Of a stretch of DNA of 64,000 nt, positions 1-10,224 are shown one piece after another. Position 1 is the first letter of the stretch, and each line of letters starts with the position of its first letter. The stretch is from Dastarcus helophoroides (lineage: Eukaryota; Arthropoda; Insecta; Coleoptera; Bothrideridae). A program made the translations under genes and the position numbers. The notes under the pieces are model-generated. The model worked only from the letters and a program-made list of their open reading frames with translations. It was not told the origin of the DNA and did not search any database. The DNA lies in contig CM053331.1 in the NCBI GenBank assembly GCA_028583605.1, positions 12,818,857-12,882,856 on the forward strand, written 5' to 3'.

Positions 1-1284
1 GATTTTTATATTTTCTAAAAAAATATTTACTTTATTTTCAAAATTTTAATAGAAATTAAATTTAAAATTTTCGATAATTACTTTTTATCCAAATTGCTGG
101 CTCTCTTGAAATTTAGACTTCTATCTCAAAATTTCAAAACAACTTCAAATATTTTCTTTGTTTTTCTAAAATTTCGATTTTAAAATAAAAATTTTATATC
201 CTGTTGCAGCTTTGCACCCCATCAATGGGATCGAAGCTAGGGAAGCACGAAGTTCTACACAAAATGTAAATTTTTTCACAAAATTCGAGTTTTTCTTTGG
301 AAATTTCAACTTTTTTTCAAACTTTCTCGGTTGAATTGAACATTTTTACTTGTTTCCTTAAACTTCGACTTTCCTTTTAAAATTTCTACCATAATCTGTT
401 ATTTCTGTTTTTAACTTATTAATCAAAATTTTGATTTTTTTAAAACTACGGCTTTAATTTCACAATTTTGAGTCATAGAAATTGTGAGCTTTTAAGTAAA
501 AGTAGAATATTTTAATAAAAATTGAAGTTTAACTTATAATTTTCAGATTCTTTAAGTTCGAGTTTAAACTCGAGAAAAAGTCTGTATTTAAAGAACACAA
601 ACAAAATGTCGGGAAAAGTGTTACAATTTCTAGAAAAAGGTTAAATTTCGTTTAAAAAAAGTACAAGTTAAAATTTGAAACCTTAAAAGAAAAAGTTAAA
701 ATATCGAAAAAAAGGATAAACTATTAACAAAAACTTTCTGCAAAATTTTACTTTTTCTTAAAATTTTGTTTTCAGTGAAATTTTCCGAAAAAAGCGAACA
801 TTTAGATTTAAGGCCAATATTTTTAAATTAAGGTAGACATTCTGAGAACTATTCTTTTTCTTTTAAATAAATTTGAAGTTCTTTTATCGAAATTTTGACT
901 GTTTTGACGAAATTCGATTTTTTTCAATTGGATTTGTTTAATAGAAAATAACTTTGAAAAAGCAAAAATCATATTTTTTTAGAAAAAGCTAGAAAAATTA
1001 TGAAAAGGAAAAATTTTCGACTTTATTCACCAAATTTCGCATATTCTAGAAGACTACAATTTTTGAATAAATAGTCGAACATTCAATATTTTTATAACAA
1101 TTCCGAGTTTAAATTTGAAATTTTTGAATACGAAAAATTCCAATTCATGTTTTTATAAATTTTAATTTTTTCTTCAAATTTTAATTTAATAAAATTTTTA
1201 ACCTCAAAAACTTGAGAGTATTTTAATAAACGCAAAGACTAAAACTAACATTTCACAAAAGGGTTTAATTTATTTAATAAAATC
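1..1284. repeat. AT-rich satellite-like DNA inside the QARS intron
   Basis: No gene is visible. The stretch is made of degenerate words such as AAATTTCGA, TTTTTCTAAAATTTC and GAAAAAGT, the same low-complexity family that fills most gene-free DNA in this window. By position it belongs to the large QARS intron whose 5' splice donor is at 7409. No QARS exon was found here. Confidence 0.7.
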
Positions 1285-1494
1285 TGTAACGCGTAAAATA
1301 CCAAGAAGCCGACCCTGGCACTTGGCCCGGCAGAGATCGGATGTTTCCGAAGAGAGTTCGGCATATAATCTAGATACCCGCGCTCGTTGTGATAACCTAA
1401 CCTAACTTAGCATAATAAACTCCCGCATAGCACAGTTTTCTCTGTTATTTCTGAAAACCCCGAAAAATCTTTACTAACCACCCAGTTAGTTATA
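1285..1494 (+). repeat. 5' LTR of the Ty3/gypsy element
   Basis: The LTR is 210 bases and matches 6163-6372 except at one base. It holds a TATA-like TATAAT at 1364-1369 and an AATAAA at 1414-1419, which are plausible promoter and polyadenylation signals. A CCTAACCTAAC stretch near 1396-1406 resembles two insect telomere units but is probably chance. Confidence 0.95.
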
Positions 1495-1817
1495 GTGGCG
1501 TCCAACTTGTGGCCAGAGAAACGGAGAAAATAGTGTGTTTATCGAGTTTTAGTGTTTCGTTATACATACGTTCAGTGCATTTTTCATTCACGGACAATTT
1601 TGGGATTATATGTGCATGACACCCCGACGTCTGTAAAAAAAAGTGTGTACGAACTCGGTGATTATTAAACAACTTGTTACGTCTACAGACATTTTCGTCA
1701 GTTACGTGCAAGTTCATCGCTCTATCACCAATCATCAGTTGTTAAGGCTCCGATATACAGGGTGTAGCAGCCTTAATAGGTTAAAATAGGTGAATGTAAG
1801 TAAGGATACCGTTGTGT
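1495..1817 (+). other. Retrotransposon leader with candidate primer binding site
   Basis: This untranslated leader lies between the 5' LTR and the gag start. A candidate tRNA primer binding site starts one base after the LTR with TGGCGTCCAACTTGTGG (1496-1512). The TGG start and position fit the family. The priming tRNA was not identified. Confidence 0.6.
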
Positions 1818-4800
1818 ATGGAACAAACTGACACGAAGGAGAAAGGTAAGCGAGTTTACTTTCTTCGTAGTCATAAAACCGGCAGCATGTCTCAAGAAGA
1901 AAATTGTGCACCACAAAGTCCGACAATGCCAGGAAATATCATGTTTACAAACGAACAATTTGAGACATTCCTATCGAGGTTAACTATAAACAATCAACCT
2001 AGTAGGGTAATACCAAGTTTAGCACAATCACAAACTGGTAACTTTTCGAACTGTTCTTCGCGCTTTACCGGAACAAAAGACTCAGATGTAAATGCTTTTA
2101 TAGACGCGATTATTATTTACAAGGACTGCGCGTTAGTATCTAACGAAAACGCCCTCAAAGGACTTCCAATGTTACTTGATGGATTTGCAGCTACGTGGTA
2201 CCAAGGGGTAAAAGCTTCTGTTAATTCATGGGATGAGGCCATAGATCTATTAAAAACTGTTTTCGGACCACAGAAACCACCTTATCGTGTGTATCGCGAA
2301 CTCTTCGCCAATGAACAAGACTTTAATACACCGAGTGATATCTTCATTTGTAAAGCTCGTTCCATTCTTGCGCAAATACCACCAGGCGTACTAAGTGAAG
2401 AGACTCAAATTGACATGGTATATGGACTACTAAACCGCAGTATTCGCGAAAAAGTGTCACGTGACAGTATATCTACCTTTACTGAACTTTTGAAAAGTTG
2501 TAGGTCAGTTGAAGAAACTTATGTACCGGATACTCGCGCTCCAGTGGAACAAAAAGAAATTAAGCGTCCGCGTTGCCAGTATTGCAAGTACGTAGGTCAT
2601 ACGAAAGATGAGTGTCGAAAACTTCCATCTAAATCCGAATCTAAATCAAATGAGGGGAAAAAGTTAAATACCTCTCAAACACAGAATGCGACCAAGTCCC
2701 AGGTAGTGCAAAGAAATACTCATCCATCAACATCTCAAACCACTGCTGACAATAACAAAGTAACTACTCCTATCCAGTGTTATGGTTGTGGAAAACCTGG
2801 TTACATCCGATCCAAATGTCCTTCATGCAATGGTATAGAAGCCTCAGCCACGGAATTTATGTGTATGGAAACCCTCATTGCGCCGCGTTCGCGACCTATT
2901 TTGCAAGTAGGAATTTTAGGACACCAAGGAACAGGACTTGTTGATACCGCTGCTAAACAGAGTGTTGCTGGACATTTGTTATACGAAATTTTAAAGAAAG
3001 AAAATCAAAGTTTTAAGGAAAGCTCGATTTTTGTAAAATTAGCCGATGGTAATGGAAAAACAGAAAACATTTTAGTTACTGAACAAAATGTGTTTTTGCA
3101 AGGTCGATGTATCAAAACAAAATTTATCATTTTTCCAGAAGCAAAAGATAACCGTACTCTTTTCGGCATTGATTTCTTACAAGATGCAAAAATAACTATT
3201 GACTTAGTTCAAAATTCCTGGAATTTTGGTGACGACCCAGATGTAAAATTTTCCCTTAACTATGAAGCGCCACCACCGAAGTTATCCCATAATGCAGAGC
3301 CTGTCGAATTATCATGCTTAGAGGATTTGCGTCCTGAGGAAGGAACCAATTTAGACCAAAAAGAAAAGCAGATTTTAAGTACTTTGCTTCACGAAAATGA
3401 GGATATCTTTCAAGAGGGGGGAGAGCCAACTCCATATGCAACTCATTTCATTAACACAGGTGACCATCCGCCTATTGCCTTACCTCCTTATCGAATGACT
3501 CCAACACGTAAACAACAGCTAAGAAAAGAGCTGGATAAACTGCTAGAGAATGGTATCATTGAAGAATGTGAAAGTCCTTGGGCTGCACCGGTTGTCTTGG
3601 TTCCAAAGGATGAAGGTGATGTTCGCTTATGTATCGACTACCAGAGACTGAATGCTGTTACTGTAAGTGATTCTTACCCGCTTCCTCGAATGGATGACCT
3701 TCTGCATGCTGCAAAACGCACTTTCTACATGAGTACCATCGATCTACGTAGTGCTTATCATCAAATCAGTGTTAACGAGGCTGATCGTGATAAAACCGGT
3801 TTTGTGACTCCATTCGGAACTTACCGATATTTGAGAATGCCATTTGGACTTAAAAACGCGCCTAGAACTTTCCAGAGGTTAATCGATCATTTCCGACGCG
3901 GTTGTGGTGACGTATTTGAATTAGCATATCTAGATGACTTGATTGTTCTTTCGCGTTCCTTTGAAGACCACATACCAGACTTACAGGTAGTATTTGACAG
4001 ACTCCGACAGTTCAAGTTACGCGCTAGAAGAGAAAAGTGCCATTTTGCATGTTCTCGAGTAAAATATTTGGGACATTTAATCACCATAGAAGGAATTTCG
4101 GTAGATCCTGATAAAATCTCGGCCATAGCAAATAGACGTGCTCCACGCAACGTATCTGAACTTTTATCATTTCTGCAAACGTGCAGCTGGTATCGTCGCT
4201 TTATCAAAGACTTTGCGGAAATTTCGCGTCCTCTAAGTGATTTGACCAAAAAGAATATTCCATGGCAATGGAATGAAAAACAACAAGAAGCATTTGATCA
4301 GTTAAAGAATGCCCTAATTACCGCCCCGGTACTTCAACAAAGTGACGAAACAAAACCATACATCATCCGCACTGATGCAAGCAGTTATGCATTAGGAACT
4401 GTACTTTTACAGGGTGAGGGTGGAGATGAGCATCCTGTGGAATATGCCAGCAGACTTCTTACCTCAGCGGAGAGAAACTATAGTACTTCTGAACGTGAGG
4501 CTTTAGCTGTGATATGGGCTTTAGATAAATTTAGAGGATATATCGAAGCTACTCCCGTGACTATACAGAGTGATCACCAACCTTTACGATGGCTCTTGAA
4601 TTTAAAAGCTCCTACTGGACGACTTGCACGATGGGCTTTACAAGTCCAAGGATATGACCTGAAGATAGATTATTTGCCTGGAAAGCGAAACGTGGTCGCT
4701 GACACCTTGTCACGTCCACCTTGTGATCACGAAATCACCTACGACTGTGACATCTGTTATGTAGCAATTGAACTCCCAAGACGTTCAGCCGCTGAAATTC

Positions 4801-6167
4801 GAGAGGAACAACTTAAAGATCCCGACATTGAGAAAATCATTAAGAGTTTTGAAGGACATAACGACGAAGACTTCGCTAGATGGACTGATCGTGGATACAT
4901 CATGTCAAGTGGAGTACTCTACCGATATTCATCTGAAGATGACGTAGAAGAGGCGCAACTGGTAGTACCCATCCATGAACGAGAAAAGATCCTGACAGAA
5001 TATCACGATGCTCCTACAGCTTCCCATTATGGTGCAGAGCGAACCCTCCAACGTATAGCCAAACGCTACTATTTTCCTGGAATGCGTCGTTTCATAACCA
5101 ACTATGTACGAGACTGCCCTGAGTGTCAACGATACAAAGCAACTAATCAGAAACCCACTGGTTTATTACAAACCCCAGCATACGCTCAAAGGTTCGAAAT
5201 ATTATCGATTGATTTATTTGGACCATTACCAAAAGATCAAGATGGAAATACTTGGATATTCATCGTGGAAGATGTTTCGACAAAATGGGTTGAACTATTT
5301 CCACTCCAGAAAGCTACAGCCGAAGAATGTGCCCGCGTGCTCATCAATGAAATCTTCTTCAGATATGGACTCGTACGGAAGATCATAAGTGACAATGGGC
5401 TACAATCCATCTCCTCTGTCATGCAAAAGGTTTGTTTCATTTTGAACATTAAAGAATCATTCACACCATTGTATCATGCTTCTGCCAATATGGTGGAAAG
5501 AAAAAACCGCGACCTGAAGCCAAGGTTAGCTATACTTGTTGGAGATGATCATAGCTCATGGGCTCAGAAGTTGCCTACTATTCGATTTGCTATGAATACT
5601 GCTTGGTGCGAGGCTACTGGCAAAACAGCAGCTTTTTTAACATTCGCTAGAGAGCTAAGGACATTAGACGACGTATCTCATGATTTGCGTCACATTGTCG
5701 AAGCCGAAAATTTTGTACCACAAATCACTCCCTACCTCCAGCAAATTACTAGTACCTGGCAAGATGCTAGATCCATAAATGAAAAACAACAGGATCGTCA
5801 GAAGAGTTATTTCGATTCTCACAAGCGAGAGACTATACCATTTGCTATTGGTGATAGAGTTTGGGTAGACACTCATACTCTGAGCAGCTCTGGAAAAGGC
5901 ATCACTTCAAAATTTCTCCCAAAGCGAGACGGACCTTATGAAATTACCCGAATGATCTCTCCTGTTAGTTTCGAAGTGTCTGATCCCGCGGACCCCAGCA
6001 TTCCTTTAGGTGTATACCATTGTTCCGCTTTAACTACCGTTCAAGGGCAACCAGCTGAGACACCCGTGGTACCCCTGAAAAGAAGAGGTCGACCCCGAAA
6101 GAAGAAACGTCCTTCGCCTACTGGTTCCTCCTCGGGTCGAGTTCTGAACCATGGGGGGAGTGTGTAA
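1818..6167 (+). CDS. Gag-Pol polyprotein of Ty3/gypsy retrotransposon
   Basis: This is a single 1449-residue frame with no frameshift between gag and pol. The first ATG is at 1818; an upstream TTG in frame at 1812 is not a convincing start. In order it shows a Gag region, a CCHC zinc knuckle (CQYCKYVGHTKDEC, about 253-266), a second knuckle-like CYGCGKPGYIRSKC (about 321-334) with Tyr in place of the usual His, a protease region with DTAA (about 376-379), reverse transcriptase with YLDD (about 704-707), RNase H (TDASSYALG, later SDHQPL), integrase with an HHCC zinc site and D, D, E residues (about 1132, 1192, 1227), and a C-terminal GPY-type domain (RDGPYEI). The TAA stop lies inside the first bases of the 3' LTR. 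It should copy its RNA and integrate the DNA copy, but whether it is active is unknown given the altered protease motif. Confidence 0.93.
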   Translation: MEQTDTKEKGKRVYFLRSHKTGSMSQEENCAPQSPTMPGNIMFTNEQFETFLSRLTINNQPSRVIPSLAQSQTGNFSNCSSRFTGTKDSDVNAFIDAIIIYKDCALVSNENALKGLPMLLDGFAATWYQGVKASVNSWDEAIDLLKTVFGPQKPPYRVYRELFANEQDFNTPSDIFICKARSILAQIPPGVLSEETQIDMVYGLLNRSIREKVSRDSISTFTELLKSCRSVEETYVPDTRAPVEQKEIKRPRCQYCKYVGHTKDECRKLPSKSESKSNEGKKLNTSQTQNATKSQVVQRNTHPSTSQTTADNNKVTTPIQCYGCGKPGYIRSKCPSCNGIEASATEFMCMETLIAPRSRPILQVGILGHQGTGLVDTAAKQSVAGHLLYEILKKENQSFKESSIFVKLADGNGKTENILVTEQNVFLQGRCIKTKFIIFPEAKDNRTLFGIDFLQDAKITIDLVQNSWNFGDDPDVKFSLNYEAPPPKLSHNAEPVELSCLEDLRPEEGTNLDQKEKQILSTLLHENEDIFQEGGEPTPYATHFINTGDHPPIALPPYRMTPTRKQQLRKELDKLLENGIIEECESPWAAPVVLVPKDEGDVRLCIDYQRLNAVTVSDSYPLPRMDDLLHAAKRTFYMSTIDLRSAYHQISVNEADRDKTGFVTPFGTYRYLRMPFGLKNAPRTFQRLIDHFRRGCGDVFELAYLDDLIVLSRSFEDHIPDLQVVFDRLRQFKLRARREKCHFACSRVKYLGHLITIEGISVDPDKISAIANRRAPRNVSELLSFLQTCSWYRRFIKDFAEISRPLSDLTKKNIPWQWNEKQQEAFDQLKNALITAPVLQQSDETKPYIIRTDASSYALGTVLLQGEGGDEHPVEYASRLLTSAERNYSTSEREALAVIWALDKFRGYIEATPVTIQSDHQPLRWLLNLKAPTGRLARWALQVQGYDLKIDYLPGKRNVVADTLSRPPCDHEITYDCDICYVAIELPRRSAAEIREEQLKDPDIEKIIKSFEGHNDEDFARWTDRGYIMSSGVLYRYSSEDDVEEAQLVVPIHEREKILTEYHDAPTASHYGAERTLQRIAKRYYFPGMRRFITNYVRDCPECQRYKATNQKPTGLLQTPAYAQRFEILSIDLFGPLPKDQDGNTWIFIVEDVSTKWVELFPLQKATAEECARVLINEIFFRYGLVRKIISDNGLQSISSVMQKVCFILNIKESFTPLYHASANMVERKNRDLKPRLAILVGDDHSSWAQKLPTIRFAMNTAWCEATGKTAAFLTFARELRTLDDVSHDLRHIVEAENFVPQITPYLQQITSTWQDARSINEKQQDRQKSYFDSHKRETIPFAIGDRVWVDTHTLSSSGKGITSKFLPKRDGPYEITRMISPVSFEVSDPADPSIPLGVYHCSALTTVQGQPAETPVVPLKRRGRPRKKKRPSPTGSSSGRVLNHGGSV
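6153..6162 (+). promoter_or_regulatory. Polypurine tract for plus-strand priming
   Basis: GGGGGGAGTG directly abuts the 3' LTR, the expected place of the polypurine tract in an LTR retrotransposon. It also encodes the last residues of Pol. Confidence 0.75.
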
Positions 6168-6372
6168 CGCGTAAAATACCAAGAAGCCGACCCTGGCACT
6201 TGGCCCGGCAGAGATCGGATGTTTCCGAAGAGAGTTCGGCATATAATCTAGATACCCGCGCTCGTTGTGATAACCTAACCTAACTTAGCATAATAAACTC
6301 CCGCATAGCACAGTTTTCTCTGTTATTTCTGAAAACCCCGAAAAATCTTCACTAACCACCCAGTTAGTTATA
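6163..6372 (+). repeat. 3' LTR of the Ty3/gypsy element
   Basis: 210 bases, matching 1285-1494 with one difference at 6350. The TAA stop of gag-pol is at 6165-6167, inside this repeat. AATAAA at 6292-6297 is the likely polyadenylation signal. Confidence 0.95.
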
Positions 6373-7409
6373 AAACTTAAATTCGCGTTTTTTTTTTTTC
6401 AATTTAAAACAGTTATTAGAAAAATTTTGACTTCACTGAGAAATGTTGGGTTGAAAAGACAAAATTTACACAAAAAGATTTAAATATTCAAGTTTGAAAT
6501 CGAAATTCACTAATCAAAGGCGGAGTAGTAGGCAAGTTATAACATTTTCTAAATTATGATAAAAAATAAATTTTTAATTCAAATAGAAAAATTAAAAATG
6601 AGTCAACTGGAGGTAAATTGTAAACCAAAGACAGGAAAAGACCGTTATTTTTGTCAGAACCAAAACCGGACCCAAACCGATATAATTATGGTTCTGGAAT
6701 GAAAACTGAAACAAAAAAATTACGGTTCAAAGCCCTAGTTTATGGGATACCATCCTACTATATATACTACACTACTGTACTATACTAGTGTACTATACTA
6801 TACTAGAATTTTAAGAGAAAAGTTGAAATTTCGAAACTGAAGACAAAATTTTAAAAAAATACGAAATTATTAAAAACAATTCGCATTTACAAATTAAATT
6901 TTAGAAAAAAGATAAAATTGAAATTATAAACTTGGAATTACAAAATGAGTCTTAATTTCAAAAGATTTTAGAATTTATGGGAAAATCAAGTTTACTGAAT
7001 TAGTTTTAGCTTTTTGGAAGCTCTGTTTGGAAAATTGTCAACAATGTCCACTTTTTTTAAATAAAAATAAATTATCAACTTGAATTTACTAAATAAATTT
7101 AAATATATTTTGGTTAAATAAAACCAAAATAAAAAAAATAAAAATCAAGTGTAACCTAATCACGAAACAGAAAGGCAAAATTCTAAATTATATTGGAAAC
7201 TTCTAAAATGATTGAAACTTATCTTCAAAAAAGATTTCAAACTTTTCTCTCTTTAGAACGGTTCATTTAAGCACACATATTAAAGAATAAATAATACTAA
7301 TACTTTAACTGTCCATACTTTACCTTTTGGTTCATTTTAAATGAAAGTTTTTTTTTTCTTTATAAGCAGACACTATTATACTTTAAAATATCAATCAATT
7401 GGTGTTTAC
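6373..7409. repeat. QARS intron DNA with a solitary hAT-like end
   Basis: AT-rich intron DNA. Around 6640-6745 is an ACCGG/GGTTC-rich stretch ending GGTTCAAAGCCCTAG. This matches in reverse the CAGGGCTTCGAACCG end of the element at 40781-44297, so it looks like one end of a related copy whose other end is not in view. A TACTATAC-type microsatellite follows at about 6757-6807. The 5' splice donor of QARS exon 4 is at 7404-7409 on the minus strand. Confidence 0.55.
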
Positions 7410-8394
7410 CTTTCCTCCTGTTGCATTTAAATGTTTTGCAATCAATTTATGGGTATTCTCTGTTACTACATATCCATCAGTTTTAGAGTTTTCCCCAGGT
7501 GCATGAAAATTAACTTTTTTCATAACATCTAATATGGTTAAGGCATTAGGAACAGCTGTAAGAAATAAAGTTAGTTTTATTCATTGAATTGAACTAAAAA
7601 AGACTTACATTTAGCACAACTTTCAACTCTGGATACTGTCTTAGTTAAGTTCACTAACCAATCAAATACATTCGAAAAAAAAAAAAAACTTACATGTTTT
7701 TTCCTCTACAGCTTTTGGTGCAGCAATCTTCAATTTCTTTTCACTTTTAGATTTTGAAGGAGGGGCGAGATCGGCCTCGGTTTTAGGCCCCAATATGTCG
7801 AGGACTTGTATATCGATTTCACTTTTAACGGCTTTACCATCCGCCCACGGTAGCTGTGACCTCACTTTTTGCATTAATGGACCAGTATTGAATCGATACC
7901 TCTTCTCGATTAGCTCATTCTTGCACTCATTTATTAACTTTTCTACGGTCTTTTCAATTTCTTCGGGCGTAACTGTTATACCAACTCCACAATATGCTTC
8001 AAATTCGTTGGTGTCAATGTTATTAATGTGAGAAAGTGCATATTCAATTGCTTTATCCACTCGTAACATGTTATCTAATTTTTTCGATGCTATATATTTT
8101 ACAATTAAAGAAAGATGCTGAATTATTTGCGGTTTAATTTTTGTAGCAAGGTGATACAATAAGATTCCGGTACCTTCAGGCAGCTGTACTCCGCGTACCT
8201 GGAAAATTATGAAAGCATTTTAGTTTTAAGATCAAATAACAAATGTAAATTAATACTTAATAAAACATGCCTACCTCATTCAGAATATTCAAAAGGGTTT
8301 TGGTAACGTTACTATTTTTATAAGTTTCCTCCGCTTTTTGTTCACTTAACCCTAAGGCAACGAATTGTTTAATTACAGCTTCTTTGTCCTGCAT
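7410..8394 (-). CDS. QARS: Glutaminyl-tRNA synthetase, N-terminal part (4 exons, partial)
   Basis: The gene charges tRNA-Gln with glutamine in the cytosol. Exons on the minus strand are 8394-8275, 8198-7694, 7635-7609 and 7555-7410, all with GT donors and AG acceptors and matching phases, giving 266 residues. The sequence is the eukaryotic-specific N-terminal region (YqeY-like helical domain followed by the RNA-binding linker) with VRGVQLPEGTGILLYHLA and, at the end, FHAPGENSKTDGYVV before NATGGK, where animal QARS enters its catalytic domain. The HIGH-containing catalytic core is not in the window, so the next intron exceeds 7.4 kb. The start is the first ATG, MQDKEAVIKQF. Exon 3 is only 27 bases. 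The gene is divergent from the Rieske gene, with starts 1.8 kb apart. Confidence 0.9.
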
Positions 8395-8519
8395 TATTGT
8401 GGATGTAAGCTAATTGAATATATAAATAAAATCGGGCTCCAAAACTAAGATTAGGTTACAATATGTTTAGCCAAAAATAAAATAGCTTTCAATTTGATGT
8501 TTTGAATATTGGAGGTTAA

Positions 8520-8610
8520 CTTCATCGACTGTGTTGGTCATGACGTCATGTCGTGTTGGTCAACGTCATATCACAGAGTACTACCTCTGTGGTCATACGT
8601 CATTTAAATG
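8520..8610. promoter_or_regulatory. CRE-like sites upstream of QARS
   Basis: A TGACGTCA palindrome lies at about 8544-8551, some 150 bases upstream of the QARS start. Related GTCAACGTCAT and CATACGTCAT motifs follow within 60 bases. CRE/ATF-type sites are known at amino-acid-response genes including tRNA synthetases. A promoter role here is inference. Confidence 0.4.
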
Positions 8611-8659
8611 TTAAGCTTTGTTCTATGGTCACAAAAGACCGCCAGTATCGATTTGAATC

Positions 8660-8887
8660 TCAATGTAGATGATGTCGGAATTTCTTTTGTTCATCAATTA
8701 AGATTATTGCCCTTGAAAATGCCAATTCTGCTGGTGAAATAGGCATTGCGTAATTATTTAATTGCCGATGTGGTAAAGGGGTAAAACCTTCTATGGACTT
8801 AATCATAAGCCACAGTGTTGAGTTCAGTGCTTTAGTGACTATGGTGACAAAAAAACACAAATTTACAAAATGTAAGGTCATTTCCAA
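8660..8887 (-). CDS. Small open frame of unknown nature
   Basis: A 75-codon frame lies in an otherwise AT-rich intergenic stretch, with a hydrophobic start and a less repetitive second half (GFTPLPHRQLNNYAMPISPAE, part of it). Its base composition is more gene-like than the satellite around it. I do not recognise it, and there are no clear splice sites or partner exons. It may be a gene fragment, a lost exon or chance. Confidence 0.15.
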   Translation of the reverse strand: MEMTLHFVNLCFFVTIVTKALNSTLWLMIKSIEGFTPLPHRQLNNYAMPISPAELAFSRAIILIDEQKKFRHHLH

Positions 8888-10224
8888 TTCGCTGATTAAA
8901 TAAAAAAATCAAAACTATGCAATTTATGCAAATTTCAATTGTTAGTGTGGTTTTCTGTCATTGGATTTTTTGAAACGAAAAGTAAACAAATGAAAATATA
9001 GTCCATTTCACATCAATGTGCATAAGAGTAGGCTGTGAAGCATTGAATCAATCTTTAAATAAATTACTAAAAAAAGTCACCAGAACCAAAGCAGCCTCCA
9101 CAAATAAAACACTTTGATGATTAATATGTTGCCTATATTTCAGGTGTTGTTTGGCAAAATAATCGGACTAAATGTTTTTTATATTGTTTTTATTAGTATT
9201 TTTAACAGTTTAATACTTTTCGGTAGAAAATGACATAAAATATAAAAGAATGACTCTCTTAACTCAACCGAAAATTCAAATCTTTAATGATATTTAGGTT
9301 AGGATTTTAAGAACACAGAACACCATTAAGAAATGTCACAGCTCTGCCACACGACCATGCCCAAATCATTGATTTTTTGACTGAACAAACCAAATATTAC
9401 TAGTTCTTATTGTTACCCCTACAAAATTAGAAGTTCAATACCACTCTGATTCAGAAAATTTAGAAATAAATAAAGGAAATGTTAAAAGTCTTTACTCGAA
9501 ATTTTGAGAAAAAGATCAAAATTTCTAGATTAAAAGACATTTGGGAAAAGAAGTGAAATCTCAATAAAAAACCGGGTGTGAAGTCGAAATTTTTGGGAAA
9601 ATGATAAAAATTTCAAGTTCAGACAGTGTTATTGTTGTTATTATTACTTTTAATTACCAAAATTTCGACTTTTTTCTCAAAATTTCTTGATTGAAGTTGA
9701 AATTTCGAGAAAAAAGTGAAAATTTCAACTTCAATCTCGACTTTTTTCTCGAAATTTGGATTTTAAAGTCGATATTTCGAGATTAAAGTCGAAATTTCGA
9801 GAAAAAATCGAAATTTCTTTTATCGATGTCCTTTCTACGCATTTGTATAAAACAACGGACCATAAATCAAAATATTTAATAATATTTAGGTTAGGATTTT
9901 CAGAACACAGAATATTATTAATAAATGACTCGGAGCTGGCATACGACTATATCTAAATATTACTATTTCCTGTTGTTGGCACTACAAAATTAGAATTTCA
10001 GTGCCTGATGCAGATTTATCCGTAATGGACTGTATTGTGTTGTATTCTATGCAAGAATAAGATATTCTATGAATAAGTATCAGCAGCAGCGGTGAATGTC
10101 AAATGTCATTGTTAATCTTGTCTTTGTCGTTAATTTCCGTTCTATGCTCTTTGATCACTGTACAATTTGTATTACGTCTGTGCAGATTACCCTTTCATCT
10201 TTGTTGCATAATAATTATAAGAAA

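Larger units (their letters stand above)
1285..6372 (+). mobile_element. Ty3/gypsy LTR retrotransposon, nearly intact
   Basis: Two 210-base long terminal repeats flank one uninterrupted gag-pol reading frame. They differ at one position (T at 1472, C at 6350), so the insertion is recent. The LTRs begin TGTAAC and end GTTATA, a short imperfect inverted repeat. Flanking bases are AATC on the left and AAAC on the right, so an exact 4-base target duplication is not seen. The domain order protease, reverse transcriptase, RNase H, integrase is that of Ty3/gypsy. The element lies in a QARS intron in the opposite orientation to the gene. No envelope gene is present. Confidence 0.95.
8395..10224. other. 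QARS-Rieske intergenic region with a duplicated segment
   Basis: Apart from the CRE-like sites and the small frame at 8660-8887, no gene is seen. Segments at about 9268-9445 and 9853-10005 are diverged direct copies: both contain ATATTTAGGTTAGGATTTT followed by AGAACACAGAA, and both end near CTACAAAATTAGAA. They lie about 585 bases apart. Between them, 9660-9830 holds palindromic satellite words (CTCGAAATTTCGAGATTAAAG type). Confidence 0.6.

Noticed and set aside
1285..1494. CCTAACCTAAC as insect telomeric repeat
   Set aside because: Only about two units inside an LTR, present identically in both LTRs; part of the element.
3887..4249. Minus-strand frame inside gag-pol
   Set aside because: Antisense shadow of the reverse transcriptase region with no recognisable domain.
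10096..10224. In-frame upstream ATG that would lengthen the Rieske protein by 43 residues
   Set aside because: The extra residues do not look like a presequence, while the ATG at 10225 begins a typical basic presequence with a good start context.
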